Below are positions 25,124 to 34,011 of a DNA stretch of 64,000 nucleotides, one piece after another. The stretch covers positions 1 to 64,000 of the forward strand of contig NZ_WJYA01000002.1 of NCBI RefSeq assembly GCF_009709615.1, read 5' to 3'. The translations under genes were made by a program, and so were the position numbers. Origin of the DNA: Winogradskyella ouciana (GTDB taxonomy: Bacteria > Bacteroidota > Bacteroidia > Flavobacteriales > Flavobacteriaceae). Under the pieces are notes generated by a model. It was not told where the DNA came from. It ran no database searches and worked only from the letters and a program-made list of their open reading frames with translations. Position 1 is the stretch's first letter. Each line of letters opens with the position of its first letter.

Positions 25124-26208
25124 TGACACCTACTTTCAATAAAGTTCATAACCGATTTAAGTTTAATGGAATTCATTTTAACCATGAAGATTTAAATGAA
25201 GTTGCCTATAGCGTTATAAAAGAAGGTGATCCTTACGAAAAAGAAATAGGTAATTTTTTAATCGATTGGTTAAACAATGATGATTACTTGGTCGTTATGA
25301 CTTCAGGTTCCACCGGCCAACCTAAAAAGATAAAGCTACAAAAGCAGGCTATGGTAAACTCTGCCATTGCTACTGGTGATTTTTTTGGATTGCAACCTGG
25401 CGATAAAGCATTGCATTGTTTGCCTAGCCATTATATAGCTGGTAAAATGATGTTAGTGAGAGCTATGGTATTGGGATTGGAAATAGACTTTGTAGAGCCA
25501 AGTTCAAAACCGATATTTAATTACGAAAAGCACTATGACTTTTGTGCTATGGTGCCGCTTCAGTTAAAGCATACTATAGATTATGTCAACAATATAAAAA
25601 CCATAATTGTAGGTGGTTCTATGGTAACCAAGCCATTGCTGAAAAAAGTTAAAGAAGCACCTTCAAAGTTTTTCGAAACTTATGGTATGACTGAAACCGT
25701 GACGCATGTGGCTGTTAGACAACTGCAATCAAAAGCAGGTGACGGAGAACCATATTTTAAGGCGTTGCCTAATGTTGAATTTACCACAGATGATAGAAGC
25801 TGTTTGATTGTTCATGCACCTAACCTGGTTAAAGAGCCATTGGTGACCAATGATATTGTGGATTTACAATCTAAAACCAATTTTAAATTACTGGGACGTT
25901 ACGATAATGTCATTAATTCGGGCGGAGTAAAACTGTTTCCTGAGCAAATAGAGGAAAAATTGCAACCTATAATCAATGAGCGTTATATTATCGCTGGAGA
26001 AGATGACACTGATCTAGGTGAAAAGTTGGTTCTCATTGTTGAAAATTCAAAAGAATCCACAGACCATATTCTTAAGAATATTAAGGAATTAAAAACATTG
26101 GATAAGTTTGAAATCCCAAAGAAAATCTATGTCATTGATAAATTTTCTGAAACCACAACAGGAAAAATACAGCGTAAAAAAACCATAAAAGCGGTTTTGA
26201 GTAGTTAA
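25123..26208 (+). CDS. menE: o-Succinylbenzoate-CoA ligase (short form)
   Basis: 361 residues of the adenylate-forming family. MTSGSTGQPKKIKL is the ATP-binding loop, ETYGMTETVTHVA the A5 motif, GRYDNVINSGGVKLFPEQIE the hinge region, and TTGKIQRKK holds the C-terminal catalytic lysine. It is about 100 residues shorter than classical MenE, mainly at the N-terminus, as is usual in Bacteroidetes. It makes OSB-CoA for MenB. Confidence 0.9.
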   Translation: MTPTFNKVHNRFKFNGIHFNHEDLNEVAYSVIKEGDPYEKEIGNFLIDWLNNDDYLVVMTSGSTGQPKKIKLQKQAMVNSAIATGDFFGLQPGDKALHCLPSHYIAGKMMLVRAMVLGLEIDFVEPSSKPIFNYEKHYDFCAMVPLQLKHTIDYVNNIKTIIVGGSMVTKPLLKKVKEAPSKFFETYGMTETVTHVAVRQLQSKAGDGEPYFKALPNVEFTTDDRSCLIVHAPNLVKEPLVTNDIVDLQSKTNFKLLGRYDNVINSGGVKLFPEQIEEKLQPIINERYIIAGEDDTDLGEKLVLIVENSKESTDHILKNIKELKTLDKFEIPKKIYVIDKFSETTTGKIQRKKTIKAVLSS

Positions 26209-26294
26209 CTCATTCATACGCATACTTCACTCATTTCCAGTTTTATTTTCTAGGTAAGGTGCATAGTTTTATATCAACTATAAACACCAAACCA

Positions 26295-26897
26295 ATGAAA
26301 CGACTATTCACATTATTACTTGCTTTGATGATGACATCGGCAAGTTTTGCACAGGAAAAAAACATTGAAACAGAATCAGTTACACTTGATAATCTGATTA
26401 CATTTATTGTAGAACATTATAGTGTTCAAACCGACTCGACCGAAACAAAGAACATCACATTCCTTATTGAGACTTACGCTGATGATTTTAATACAGAAGA
26501 TAAGGTAATTCTAAAACAAGCTTTTAAATTGTTGACTAAGCGAGTTACTGAGGACGATCTCATTAGTATTGTTACGTATTCAAGTTTTAGTGGCATTGCA
26601 CTTACTCAAGTTGAAGCTACTGACATAAAAAAACTACTATATGTTATTGAACATCCAAAGTCTAGCGTGAAAACTTTTGAAGAAGATGGCATTGAGCTCG
26701 CTTATGAGTTTGCGAAAGAAAACTTTATTGAAGATTCTGAAAATTCAGTAGTAATGATTCGTATTCCTAATAGAAAAGATGAAGTTGTAAAAACGGATTC
26801 TAAGGATTCAAATAAAACAACCAAAAAGAAAAGTAATGCTGTGGTCTTAACAGCTATTGCCTTACTACCAGAACTTATAGCTGTTATTAAAGATTAA
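26295..26897 (+). CDS. Hypothetical secreted protein
   Basis: 200 residues from the ATG at 26295; the signal peptide is MKRLFTLLLALMMTSASFAQ, so the upstream GTG at 26259 is unlikely. The mature part is helical and acidic, with a hydrophobic stretch at the very C-terminus (VVLTAIALLPELIAVI) that could anchor it. I recognise no domain. It is followed by a strong terminator. Confidence 0.7.
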   Translation: MKRLFTLLLALMMTSASFAQEKNIETESVTLDNLITFIVEHYSVQTDSTETKNITFLIETYADDFNTEDKVILKQAFKLLTKRVTEDDLISIVTYSSFSGIALTQVEATDIKKLLYVIEHPKSSVKTFEEDGIELAYEFAKENFIEDSENSVVMIRIPNRKDEVVKTDSKDSNKTTKKKSNAVVLTAIALLPELIAVIKD

Positions 26898-26907
26898 AGT
26901 AAACTAA

Positions 26908-26935
26908 AAAACCCAATGCCATCGCATTGGGTTTT
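26908..26935. terminator. Bidirectional hairpin terminator
   Basis: AAAACCCAATGC and GCATTGGGTTTT form a perfect 12-bp stem around loop CATC, with A- and T-runs at the ends. It serves the secreted protein gene (rightward) and the OmpA gene (leftward). Confidence 0.88.
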
Positions 26936-26956
26936 CAATTGTATATTTACAACAAA

Positions 26957-27814
26957 TTAGTTTTGTGCAGAAAGGTTTTTCATTTCTTCCTCAACCATTT
27001 CATAGAACTGATCGATTTTTGGCATCACAACGATTCTTGTACGTCTGTTTTTTGCTCTGTTTTCGGCAGTATCATTTTCAACTAAAGGTACGTGGTAACT
27101 ACGACCAGCAGCAACCAATTGTTGTGGGTTCACTTCTAAATCCTCTAATACTCTTACCACAGAAGTAGCACGTTTTACACTTAAGTCCCAGTTATCCATT
27201 AAAGGTGGCTTGCTGTAAGGTACATTATCGGTGTGTGCTTCTACCATAGCCTCAAAATTAGGCTTGCTGTTTATTACTTTTGCAACTTTTCCTAAAATTT
27301 CCTTAGCACGGTTGGTTACTGTATAACTTCCACTTTGAAATAATAATTTATCTGCGATAGAAATAAACACCACACCTTTTTCTACATTAACTTCAATGTC
27401 TGGATCATTAAGACCTACTTCCTTCTTAAGACTTGTAACAATGGCAAGTGTAACACTGTCCTTGCGCGATAACGCATCTTGCAAACGCGTAATTTTAAGG
27501 TTACTCTCTCTTAGACTTTCTAAAGATTTTTCTAAGTTTTGTGCTCCTTTACTAGTAAGTTCTGTTAAGTCTTGTGAGCTTTTTATCAAGGCTTCATTGC
27601 TCTTTCTCATGTCAGCCAACTGATCTTTCATCGTTTCGACTCTAGCATTAGCTGCAGCAGCATCAGATAGACATTTATTTAATTTAACAGTCGCAGAATT
27701 CAATAAATCTTGAGTTTCTTGATGTTTTGCTTCAAGCGCCGCGTACTCTTTCTTCGACACACAAGATGCTAACAACACCATTGAGCAAACACTTAATAAC
27801 ATTAATTTCTTCAT
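26957..27814 (-). CDS. OmpA-family lipoprotein
   Basis: 285 residues. Lipoprotein signal peptide with lipobox LLASC, then a long coiled coil (about residues 25-125), then a C-terminal OmpA-like peptidoglycan-binding domain (residues about 140-270: VFISIADKLLFQSGSY, VEAHTDNVPY, NWDLSVKRATSVVRVL, NRRTRIVV). It probably links the outer membrane to the cell wall. The order resembles flagellar-motor-like MotB/OmpA proteins without a membrane helix. Confidence 0.9.
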   Translation of the reverse strand: MKKLMLLSVCSMVLLASCVSKKEYAALEAKHQETQDLLNSATVKLNKCLSDAAAANARVETMKDQLADMRKSNEALIKSSQDLTELTSKGAQNLEKSLESLRESNLKITRLQDALSRKDSVTLAIVTSLKKEVGLNDPDIEVNVEKGVVFISIADKLLFQSGSYTVTNRAKEILGKVAKVINSKPNFEAMVEAHTDNVPYSKPPLMDNWDLSVKRATSVVRVLEDLEVNPQQLVAAGRSYHVPLVENDTAENRAKNRRTRIVVMPKIDQFYEMVEEEMKNLSAQN

Positions 27815-27919
27815 AATTTGAATTATAGTTTTAGTTGTTAATTATAACATATCAAAATTATAGAAAAGAGTAGTTGTCTAAACAATGATTAACAAAAATT
27901 TTAACAGTTTTATAAACAA

Positions 27920-28912
27920 TTAAAATTTTCGCTTTTTTTTGACAAAATAGGACCAAACAATAGAGTTGGTATTATAGTAGTTGGGTCGTTTTGGAAGTTG
28001 TTTGCGTTGCGCAAGGATTCGTCCCAATCCTTTGTAAAATGATGCATGAGCTCTCATTATAGCCCAAAAATACTTCGGTTTAAATTGGAATAAAAACCGA
28101 AATGCGGCAATACCATCGAGCTTTAATCTAACGACAGATCTGGTAAAAAGATTAGAATCTGTGTTTTTTACCAATGTAAATAGACTGTTTCTAAAGTTTA
28201 AGTAGGTTTTTCTGGGATTGGTATTGCTCAATGTGGCACCACCAACATGATAAACGGTTGAGGTTCCTACATACCTTGCTTTGTGGTTGGTGTTAAAAGC
28301 TCTCCAACATAAATCAATTTCTTCCATGTGGGCAAAATAGGATTGGTCAAATCCGTTTAGTTCCTTAAACACGGAATTTTTAATAAAAAGGCACGCTCCA
28401 GATGCCCAAAAGATGTCTATAGTATCATTGTATTGGCCGTTATCTTTTTCAATGGTATCAAAAATGCGACCTCTGCAAAAGGGATATCCGTATTTATCTA
28501 TAAAGCCTCCAGCTGCACCAGCATATTCAAAATAGTCTTTGTTTTTATAGTCTAGGATTTTTGGCTGAATGATTGCAGTTTGAGTGTTCGCGTTAAACTC
28601 ATCAACAATGGGCTTTAACCAATTTTCAGTGACTTGAATATCGCTGTTTAAAAGGCAGAGTAGAGGTTCTTCAATATATCTCAGGGAATCGTTATAACCT
28701 TTGGCATAACCACCGTTTTCTGCATTCTGAATGGTGGTCACTGTTGGGAAATGTTCAGAAACAAAAGAAACGGAACCATCCGTTGAAGCATTATCGGCTA
28801 CATAGATTTTAGCATCATGAGAATAATTGACAACCGAAGGTAGAAACTGCTTGAGTAATGCTTTACCATTCCAGTTTAAAATTACTACTGCGATGTCTTT
28901 TGTTGTGTACAT
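27920..28912 (-). CDS. Glycosyltransferase family 2
   Basis: 330 residues of the GT-A fold: VVILNWNG, ADNASTDGS, NGGYAKGYN, LLNSDIQV (DxD-like) and HMEEIDLCWR are typical of WbbL-like rhamnosyl- and related transferases. It probably acts on surface polysaccharide or glycolipid. The C-terminal part is basic with a short hydrophobic patch. It abuts the nuclease-like gene upstream, so they form a leftward pair. Confidence 0.9.
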   Translation of the reverse strand: MYTTKDIAVVILNWNGKALLKQFLPSVVNYSHDAKIYVADNASTDGSVSFVSEHFPTVTTIQNAENGGYAKGYNDSLRYIEEPLLCLLNSDIQVTENWLKPIVDEFNANTQTAIIQPKILDYKNKDYFEYAGAAGGFIDKYGYPFCRGRIFDTIEKDNGQYNDTIDIFWASGACLFIKNSVFKELNGFDQSYFAHMEEIDLCWRAFNTNHKARYVGTSTVYHVGGATLSNTNPRKTYLNFRNSLFTLVKNTDSNLFTRSVVRLKLDGIAAFRFLFQFKPKYFWAIMRAHASFYKGLGRILAQRKQLPKRPNYYNTNSIVWSYFVKKKRKF

Positions 28913-29362
28913 TTATACTGTGGTGTAATCTGGAATATCTTTTAAAAACACATAACGTTCTGCTTGCATATCCATTTCACAATAATAGTGATTAATTCCG
29001 TTGGTTACCATGAGATAAGTTGCATCTAGCTGTAAATTATAACGTGCTATTTGGTCAAAAGTGCTTTGGTCTATGGTTATATTGTATGATTTACACTCTA
29101 CCATAAGGTGAATACTCCCATCAGGATTAAACACCACAATATCGTACCGTTTTTTCAATCCGTTGATGGTTAATTCCTTTTCAACGTTGATTAGAGATTT
29201 AGAAAATTTCTTCTCATTGATTAAAAAATGGACACAGTGCTGTCTTACCCATTCTTCGGGTTGAAGGATGATGAATTTTTTCCGAATGACATCAAAAATA
29301 GAAACTTTATTTTCTGTACTTTTGAGTCGGTATTCAAACTTAGGAAAGTTGAGGTCTTGCAA
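28913..29362 (-). CDS. Stand-alone HsdR N-terminal-like (PD-(D/E)XK) domain protein
   Basis: 149 residues from a TTG start. It matches the type I restriction enzyme R-protein N-terminal domain: KRYDIVVFNP supplies Asp74, and LMVECKSY supplies Glu89 and Lys91 of the nuclease motif; the QxxxY element (QIARYN) follows. No helicase domain is attached and no modification genes are nearby. Such stand-alone proteins beside holA and a glycosyltransferase occur in other flavobacteria, so a housekeeping role is possible. It is unrelated to the HsdR stump at 49467. Confidence 0.8.
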   Translation of the reverse strand: MQDLNFPKFEYRLKSTENKVSIFDVIRKKFIILQPEEWVRQHCVHFLINEKKFSKSLINVEKELTINGLKKRYDIVVFNPDGSIHLMVECKSYNITIDQSTFDQIARYNLQLDATYLMVTNGINHYYCEMDMQAERYVFLKDIPDYTTV

Positions 29363-29493
29363 TGCTTAAGTTGTAATATTTCAATCAAATTTAAGGACAT
29401 AAAGGCAATATTCAATAGACAAACTCCAAATTCCAATAGTGTATCCTCATTTTTAGGAATTTAGAGTTTTTAATTTTGGAATTTTAGAAAACT

Positions 29494-30501
29494 TTGGACG
29501 AAGTAAAACAACTAGTTGGCGCGATTAAAAAAGGGGACATCAAGCCCATTTATTTTCTCATGGGTGAGGAAGCCTATTATATAGACAAGATTTCGGATTT
29601 TATTGAAGATAATGTGCTAGATGAAGCTGAAAAAGGTTTTAACCAAATGGTGCTATATGGCCGTGATGTTTCTATTGATGATATTGTAAGTAACGCCAAG
29701 CGTTATCCAATGATGGCGGAAAAACAGGTGGTTATTGTCAAGGAGGCTCAAGACTTAAGTAGAACCATTGAGCAATTGGCAAAATATGCCGAAAATCCAC
29801 AGCCAACCACAGTTTTGGTCATTAACTACAAGTACAAAAAAATAGATAAACGTAAAGCGTTATATAAGGCATTAAATAAACATGGAAGTGTTGTTTTTGA
29901 AAGCAAGAAACTATACGACAATCAAGTACCAGATTGGATAAGGCGTGTACTTAAAGGGCAAGGTTACGATATTTCTCCAAAGGCAGCCCAAATGCTTGTT
30001 GAGTTTCTGGGAACTGATTTAAGTAAAGTGAATAATGAGCTCGATAAGTTAAAAATCGTTCTTCCAAAAGGGACTCAAATTACTCCAGAGCATATTGAAG
30101 AAAACATTGGGATAAGTAAAGATTTCAACAATTTTGAACTTCGAAAAGCGGTTGGAGAGCGTAATGTGGTAAAAGCACACCAAATCGCAAAATATTTTGC
30201 AGATAACCCTAAGGATAATCCTATGGTGGTTACAGTTTCATTATTGTTTAGTTTTTTTTCTCAGTTATTGCACCTTCATGGCATGCACGATAAGTCACCG
30301 CGAAGCGTAGCTTCGGCCTTAAGAGTTAATCCGTATTTTGTAAATGAATATTTAACAGCTGCTCGTAATTATCCGATGAAAAAGGTGAGTGCTGTCATTT
30401 CGTTACTTCGTGAGTTTGATGTAAAAGGAAAAGGTGTAGGTGCCAATGCTGTGCCGCAAGGTGATTTGCTTAAAGAGTTGTTGGTTAGGATTTTGGATTG
30501 A
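29494..30501 (+). CDS. holA: DNA polymerase III delta subunit
   Basis: 335 residues starting from TTG. KPIYFLMGEEAYYIDKI, VVIVKEAQDL, VLVINYKYKKIDKRKALYK and LVEFLGTDLSKVNNELDKL are characteristic of HolA. It opens and loads the sliding clamp as part of the clamp loader. It lies divergent to the stand-alone nuclease-like gene. Confidence 0.92.
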   Translation: MDEVKQLVGAIKKGDIKPIYFLMGEEAYYIDKISDFIEDNVLDEAEKGFNQMVLYGRDVSIDDIVSNAKRYPMMAEKQVVIVKEAQDLSRTIEQLAKYAENPQPTTVLVINYKYKKIDKRKALYKALNKHGSVVFESKKLYDNQVPDWIRRVLKGQGYDISPKAAQMLVEFLGTDLSKVNNELDKLKIVLPKGTQITPEHIEENIGISKDFNNFELRKAVGERNVVKAHQIAKYFADNPKDNPMVVTVSLLFSFFSQLLHLHGMHDKSPRSVASALRVNPYFVNEYLTAARNYPMKKVSAVISLLREFDVKGKGVGANAVPQGDLLKELLVRILD

Positions 30502-30542
30502 TACTTAACGAATCGTATCACTTAAGTTTGAAAGGTCAAAGC

Positions 30543-31634
30543 CTATTCAACAATCAATCGTTTAGTTACGCTATTACCACTAGAACTTTCTTCGATTTTA
30601 ATTAAATAGACACCAGAGTTCAAATCAGATATGTCAATTCGTTTCTTGTTGGAAGTTTTTACCAATTGCCCAGTTATAGAATAAATCCTTGTTTCAAGAT
30701 TATTTTGACTTAAAGTAATTAATCTCTTAGCAGGATTTGGATAAAAAGAAATAGATTCAGTTTCTATATCAGAAGTACTTAAAGTTGAAGTATTAAAACT
30801 GTACAAACCAGCATTTAAGGATGAATTTTCCTCAGCTGAAACATAGTACTCATCCGCATTCAGTTGAATGATACCTTCAATCTGTGGCGAATAATTTGCT
30901 GGCACGCTTACGGAAGTTTTCGTAACGGTCCCATTAGAAAACAATCCAGAATGAAAACCCTCTAGCTCAATTAAAAATGCTCCGTTTGCATCATAACCAA
31001 TCAACATTACAGCATTACTCAGAATATTAAATGTTGCACCGGAAATTAGACCTTCTGCGGCTATTGTGTCCACCATAGAAATACTATGCGTGCCTGGTGT
31101 TTTGGGCAATTCATGGATGTTGGTGTTGCCATCCACCCAATTTTTTGAAAACACATATAAATTATTGTTATAATGAATTAAGCCTTCAGCATCAAAGTTT
31201 GTTGCTAAAGGGCTAGGTGTAAAATCGGTTTGGTTACTGTAGCTGAAATTAATCTCGTCTGCTGTTACTGACGTACTAGCAAAATAATCTACAATCGCTA
31301 TACGATAGACTTTTAAATTTGTTCGGTTACCTTGGTAGTTTCCAAAATCACCAATGTAAATATATGTGTCATCATGTGTGAGATCTTCCCAGTCTGTGTT
31401 TGTGGCATTTGTTATAGTTACGGTTCTAGTCACCATACCAGTTGAGGTGTCCACATCAAACAGTTGGTTGGTTGTTGCAGAATCGTTGTGGGTTATAAGC
31501 GTGTTGTTTAAATACAGTAATCCTGAAGTTTCACTAACTGAGGCACTTAAATCGGTTTCTAGAGTGAATTGCTGTGCGCTAACACATAAAATGGAACAAA
31601 ATAGAATGATATTAAAACATGCTTGCTTTACCAT
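30543..31634 (-). CDS. Secreted protein with type IX secretion sorting domain
   Basis: 363 residues from the ATG at 31634; the upstream extension is not signal-like, whereas MVKQACFNIILFCSILCVSAQ is a good signal peptide. The body has repeated beta-strand and loop units (DWEDLTHDDTYIYIGDFGN, DAEGLIHYNNNLYVFSK), suggesting a beta-propeller-like fold. The last 75 residues (SFYPNPAKRLITL to VTKRLIVE) are a T9SS type A sorting tail, so the protein is secreted across the outer membrane. No catalytic motif seen. Confidence 0.88.
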   Translation of the reverse strand: MVKQACFNIILFCSILCVSAQQFTLETDLSASVSETSGLLYLNNTLITHNDSATTNQLFDVDTSTGMVTRTVTITNATNTDWEDLTHDDTYIYIGDFGNYQGNRTNLKVYRIAIVDYFASTSVTADEINFSYSNQTDFTPSPLATNFDAEGLIHYNNNLYVFSKNWVDGNTNIHELPKTPGTHSISMVDTIAAEGLISGATFNILSNAVMLIGYDANGAFLIELEGFHSGLFSNGTVTKTSVSVPANYSPQIEGIIQLNADEYYVSAEENSSLNAGLYSFNTSTLSTSDIETESISFYPNPAKRLITLSQNNLETRIYSITGQLVKTSNKKRIDISDLNSGVYLIKIEESSSGNSVTKRLIVE

Positions 31635-31738
31635 AGGACATTTTGAATAATGTTTAAATGTAGCAATTCTAAAGATTTGGGCATTAAAAATTACATAAGC
31701 CACAAGAATTTGGGGTAAAGTGTAAAAGTTAATGGACT

Positions 31739-32263
31739 TTAAAAATCTAAAACCCTATGATAGTGCAATAACTCATCATCACTGTTGGGCAAGTTTCCTA
31801 AACCTTTTAAACTAAAGCCTAAACGTTCCAACAGTTTTCGTGAAGCAGCGTTCTCTTCTAAGGTATAACCGCTTAGTTCGGTTAAGCCATAATTTTGTTG
31901 CGCCACATGCATTAATTTATTGGCAGCTTCATAGGCGTAGCCTTTACCTTCATATTGAGGTAGAAAAGCAAAACCTATATCTGGATCTTCCCTGTCTTCT
32001 CTATGGTATATGCCACAAGTGCCAAGTTTTACGTTATCATCTTTTCTTAAAATAACATTGTTGCTATAACTATGTTTATTAAACTGTACAAGTACTTTTT
32101 CTATAATGTAGTTTTCTGCCTCTTCAATGGTTCTTACTTTTCTGTCGCCAATAAACTGAATCCATTTTGGTGTATTCATTAACTCTAAAATAAAGGGAGC
32201 ATCTTCTGTTGTTACTGGTCTAATATGGAGTCTTTGTGTATAAAATGAATTTTCTGAAGTCAT
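31739..32263 (-). CDS. GNAT family N-acetyltransferase
   Basis: 174 residues from the ATG at 32263, which matches the RimJ/RimL family start better than an in-frame ATG 23 codons upstream. FYTQRLHIRPVTTEDAPFI, IGFAFLPQYEGKGYAYEA (acetyl-CoA site) and LEENAASRKLLERLGF are the family signatures. Substrate unknown. Divergent to nnr. Confidence 0.88.
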   Translation of the reverse strand: MTSENSFYTQRLHIRPVTTEDAPFILELMNTPKWIQFIGDRKVRTIEEAENYIIEKVLVQFNKHSYSNNVILRKDDNVKLGTCGIYHREDREDPDIGFAFLPQYEGKGYAYEAANKLMHVAQQNYGLTELSGYTLEENAASRKLLERLGFSLKGLGNLPNSDDELLHYHRVLDF

Positions 32264-32348
32264 TAAACATCGAGAAGTTTTTATTCGGTTGGCTGGGAAT
32301 ATGTTATTTTTACATAACAATTTAGCATTCAATATACAGAATTATTAC

Positions 32349-33944
32349 ATGAAAATATTATCGAAAGAGCAAATTTACGAAGGTGACAAACTCACTACCG
32401 AACGCCAAAACATCTCATCTACAGACTTAATGGAACGTGCAGGGACCCAAATATTCAATTGGATTCATATGCGAATGCAAGGCGCACAAGTGCCTATTCA
32501 TGTGTTTTGTGGTATTGGTAATAATGGAGGTGATGGTTTGGTTTTGGCTCGTCATTTAATTACACATGGTTATAATGTGGTGACTTATATTGTTAATTGT
32601 AGCGATAAACGGTCTAAAGATTTTCTCATCAATTATGACCGTATAAAGGATGTCACCAAGGAATGGCCAATTATGTTGAGTTGTGGCGCAGATTTTTCGG
32701 AAATTGTTATCGAAGAAAGAGATATAATCGTTGATGCTGTTTTTGGTATTGGGTTGAATAGACCACCTAACGAATGGGTTCAACAGTTATTTCAATGGTG
32801 GAGATCTTCTAAGGCCTATACATTAGCAATAGATATTCCTTCAGGATTATATACAGACAAAGCTGTTGAGGATGAAAATGCCGTAGTTCACGCTGGTTAT
32901 ACCTTAAGTTTTCAATCTCCAAAATTGGTCTTCTTTTTACCAGAGACAGCTAAATATACAGTACAATGGGAAGTTTTGGATATTGGCATTGACCGAGATT
33001 ATCTCATGCAAACTGAAACGGAAGCAGAACTTATTGCAAAGTTAGAAGTTTTACCGCTTTATAAACCTAGGGATAAATTTTCGCACAAAGGTGATTTTGG
33101 TCATGTTATGATTCTCGGTGGAAGCTATGGAAAAATTGGCGCTGTAAATTTGGCCTGTAAAGCTGCACTCAGCTCTGGTGCAGGATTGGTAACGGCTTAT
33201 GTACCAGAATGTGGTTATCATAGTTTGCAAACAGCATTGCCAGAACTTATGGTGATTACAGATGAACACGTCGACTTTATTAGTAATATTAATTTCAATA
33301 TTGATCCAACAGTGGTCGGAGTAGGTGTTGGACTCGGAACAGAGGATGAAACAATAGGAGCGTTAGAAAACTTTTTGAAAACAAATAAAGCCCCTTTGGT
33401 TATTGATGCTGATGGATTGAATATTCTTTCAAAGAAAAAAGCGCTATTGAAATTATTACCTGAGCAATCCATTTTAACACCACATCCTAAAGAGCTGGAA
33501 CGTTTGATAGGGAAGTGGTCAGACGATTTTGAAAAACTTAAAAAGGTAAAAGCATTCTCTAAAAAATACAAGGTTATTTTACTGATTAAAGGTGCTCATA
33601 GTATCACCGTATTTGGTGATAAACTGTATGTAAATACCACAGGGAATCCAGGTATGGCAACTGGAGGAAGTGGAGATGTACTAACCGGAATAATTTCTGG
33701 TTTGATTGCTCAAGGTTATGAGCAGTTGGCTGCAACTATTTTTGGTGTTTATCTTCATGGGAAGTCAGCAGATATTGCTTTGGAGGATTATGGCTACCAA
33801 AGTTTAATTGCAAGCCACATTACAGATTATATGGGTAAAGCTTATATCGATTTATTTAAACAACCCGAAGAACCACAGGAAGAGGCACAAGAAGAACAGC
33901 AACAAAAAGCGAAAAAACAAAGAGGGAGACCTAAAAAACGATAG
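32349..33944 (+). CDS. nnr: Bifunctional NAD(P)H-hydrate epimerase/dehydratase
   Basis: 531 residues from the ATG at 32349. The N-terminal YjeF epimerase domain (about 1-215) has GIGNNGGDGLVLARHL; the C-terminal kinase-like dehydratase (about 230-500) has PHPKELERL and GNPGMATGGSGDVLTG. Together they repair damaged NAD(P)H. The last 27 residues are an unusual Glu/Gln-rich tail that ends in QRGRPKKR, like an AT-hook. That tail is not part of the enzyme fold. Confidence 0.92.
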   Translation: MKILSKEQIYEGDKLTTERQNISSTDLMERAGTQIFNWIHMRMQGAQVPIHVFCGIGNNGGDGLVLARHLITHGYNVVTYIVNCSDKRSKDFLINYDRIKDVTKEWPIMLSCGADFSEIVIEERDIIVDAVFGIGLNRPPNEWVQQLFQWWRSSKAYTLAIDIPSGLYTDKAVEDENAVVHAGYTLSFQSPKLVFFLPETAKYTVQWEVLDIGIDRDYLMQTETEAELIAKLEVLPLYKPRDKFSHKGDFGHVMILGGSYGKIGAVNLACKAALSSGAGLVTAYVPECGYHSLQTALPELMVITDEHVDFISNINFNIDPTVVGVGVGLGTEDETIGALENFLKTNKAPLVIDADGLNILSKKKALLKLLPEQSILTPHPKELERLIGKWSDDFEKLKKVKAFSKKYKVILLIKGAHSITVFGDKLYVNTTGNPGMATGGSGDVLTGIISGLIAQGYEQLAATIFGVYLHGKSADIALEDYGYQSLIASHITDYMGKAYIDLFKQPEEPQEEAQEEQQQKAKKQRGRPKKR

Positions 33945-33966
33945 ATACACTTGCTTATGGAACATA

Positions 33967-33997
33967 AAAAAAAGCCTTCATTTCGAAGGCTTTTTTT
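33967..33997. terminator. Bidirectional hairpin terminator
   Basis: AGCCTTC and GAAGGCT pair around ATTTC, with A-rich and T-rich flanks extending the stem. It separates the convergent nnr and thioredoxin-like genes. Confidence 0.87.
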
Positions 33998-34011
33998 ACT
34001 TATTCCACTAA

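Noticed and set aside
28913..29362. Type I restriction-modification system
   Set aside because: Only an N-terminal-like R domain is present, with no helicase, hsdM or hsdS nearby.
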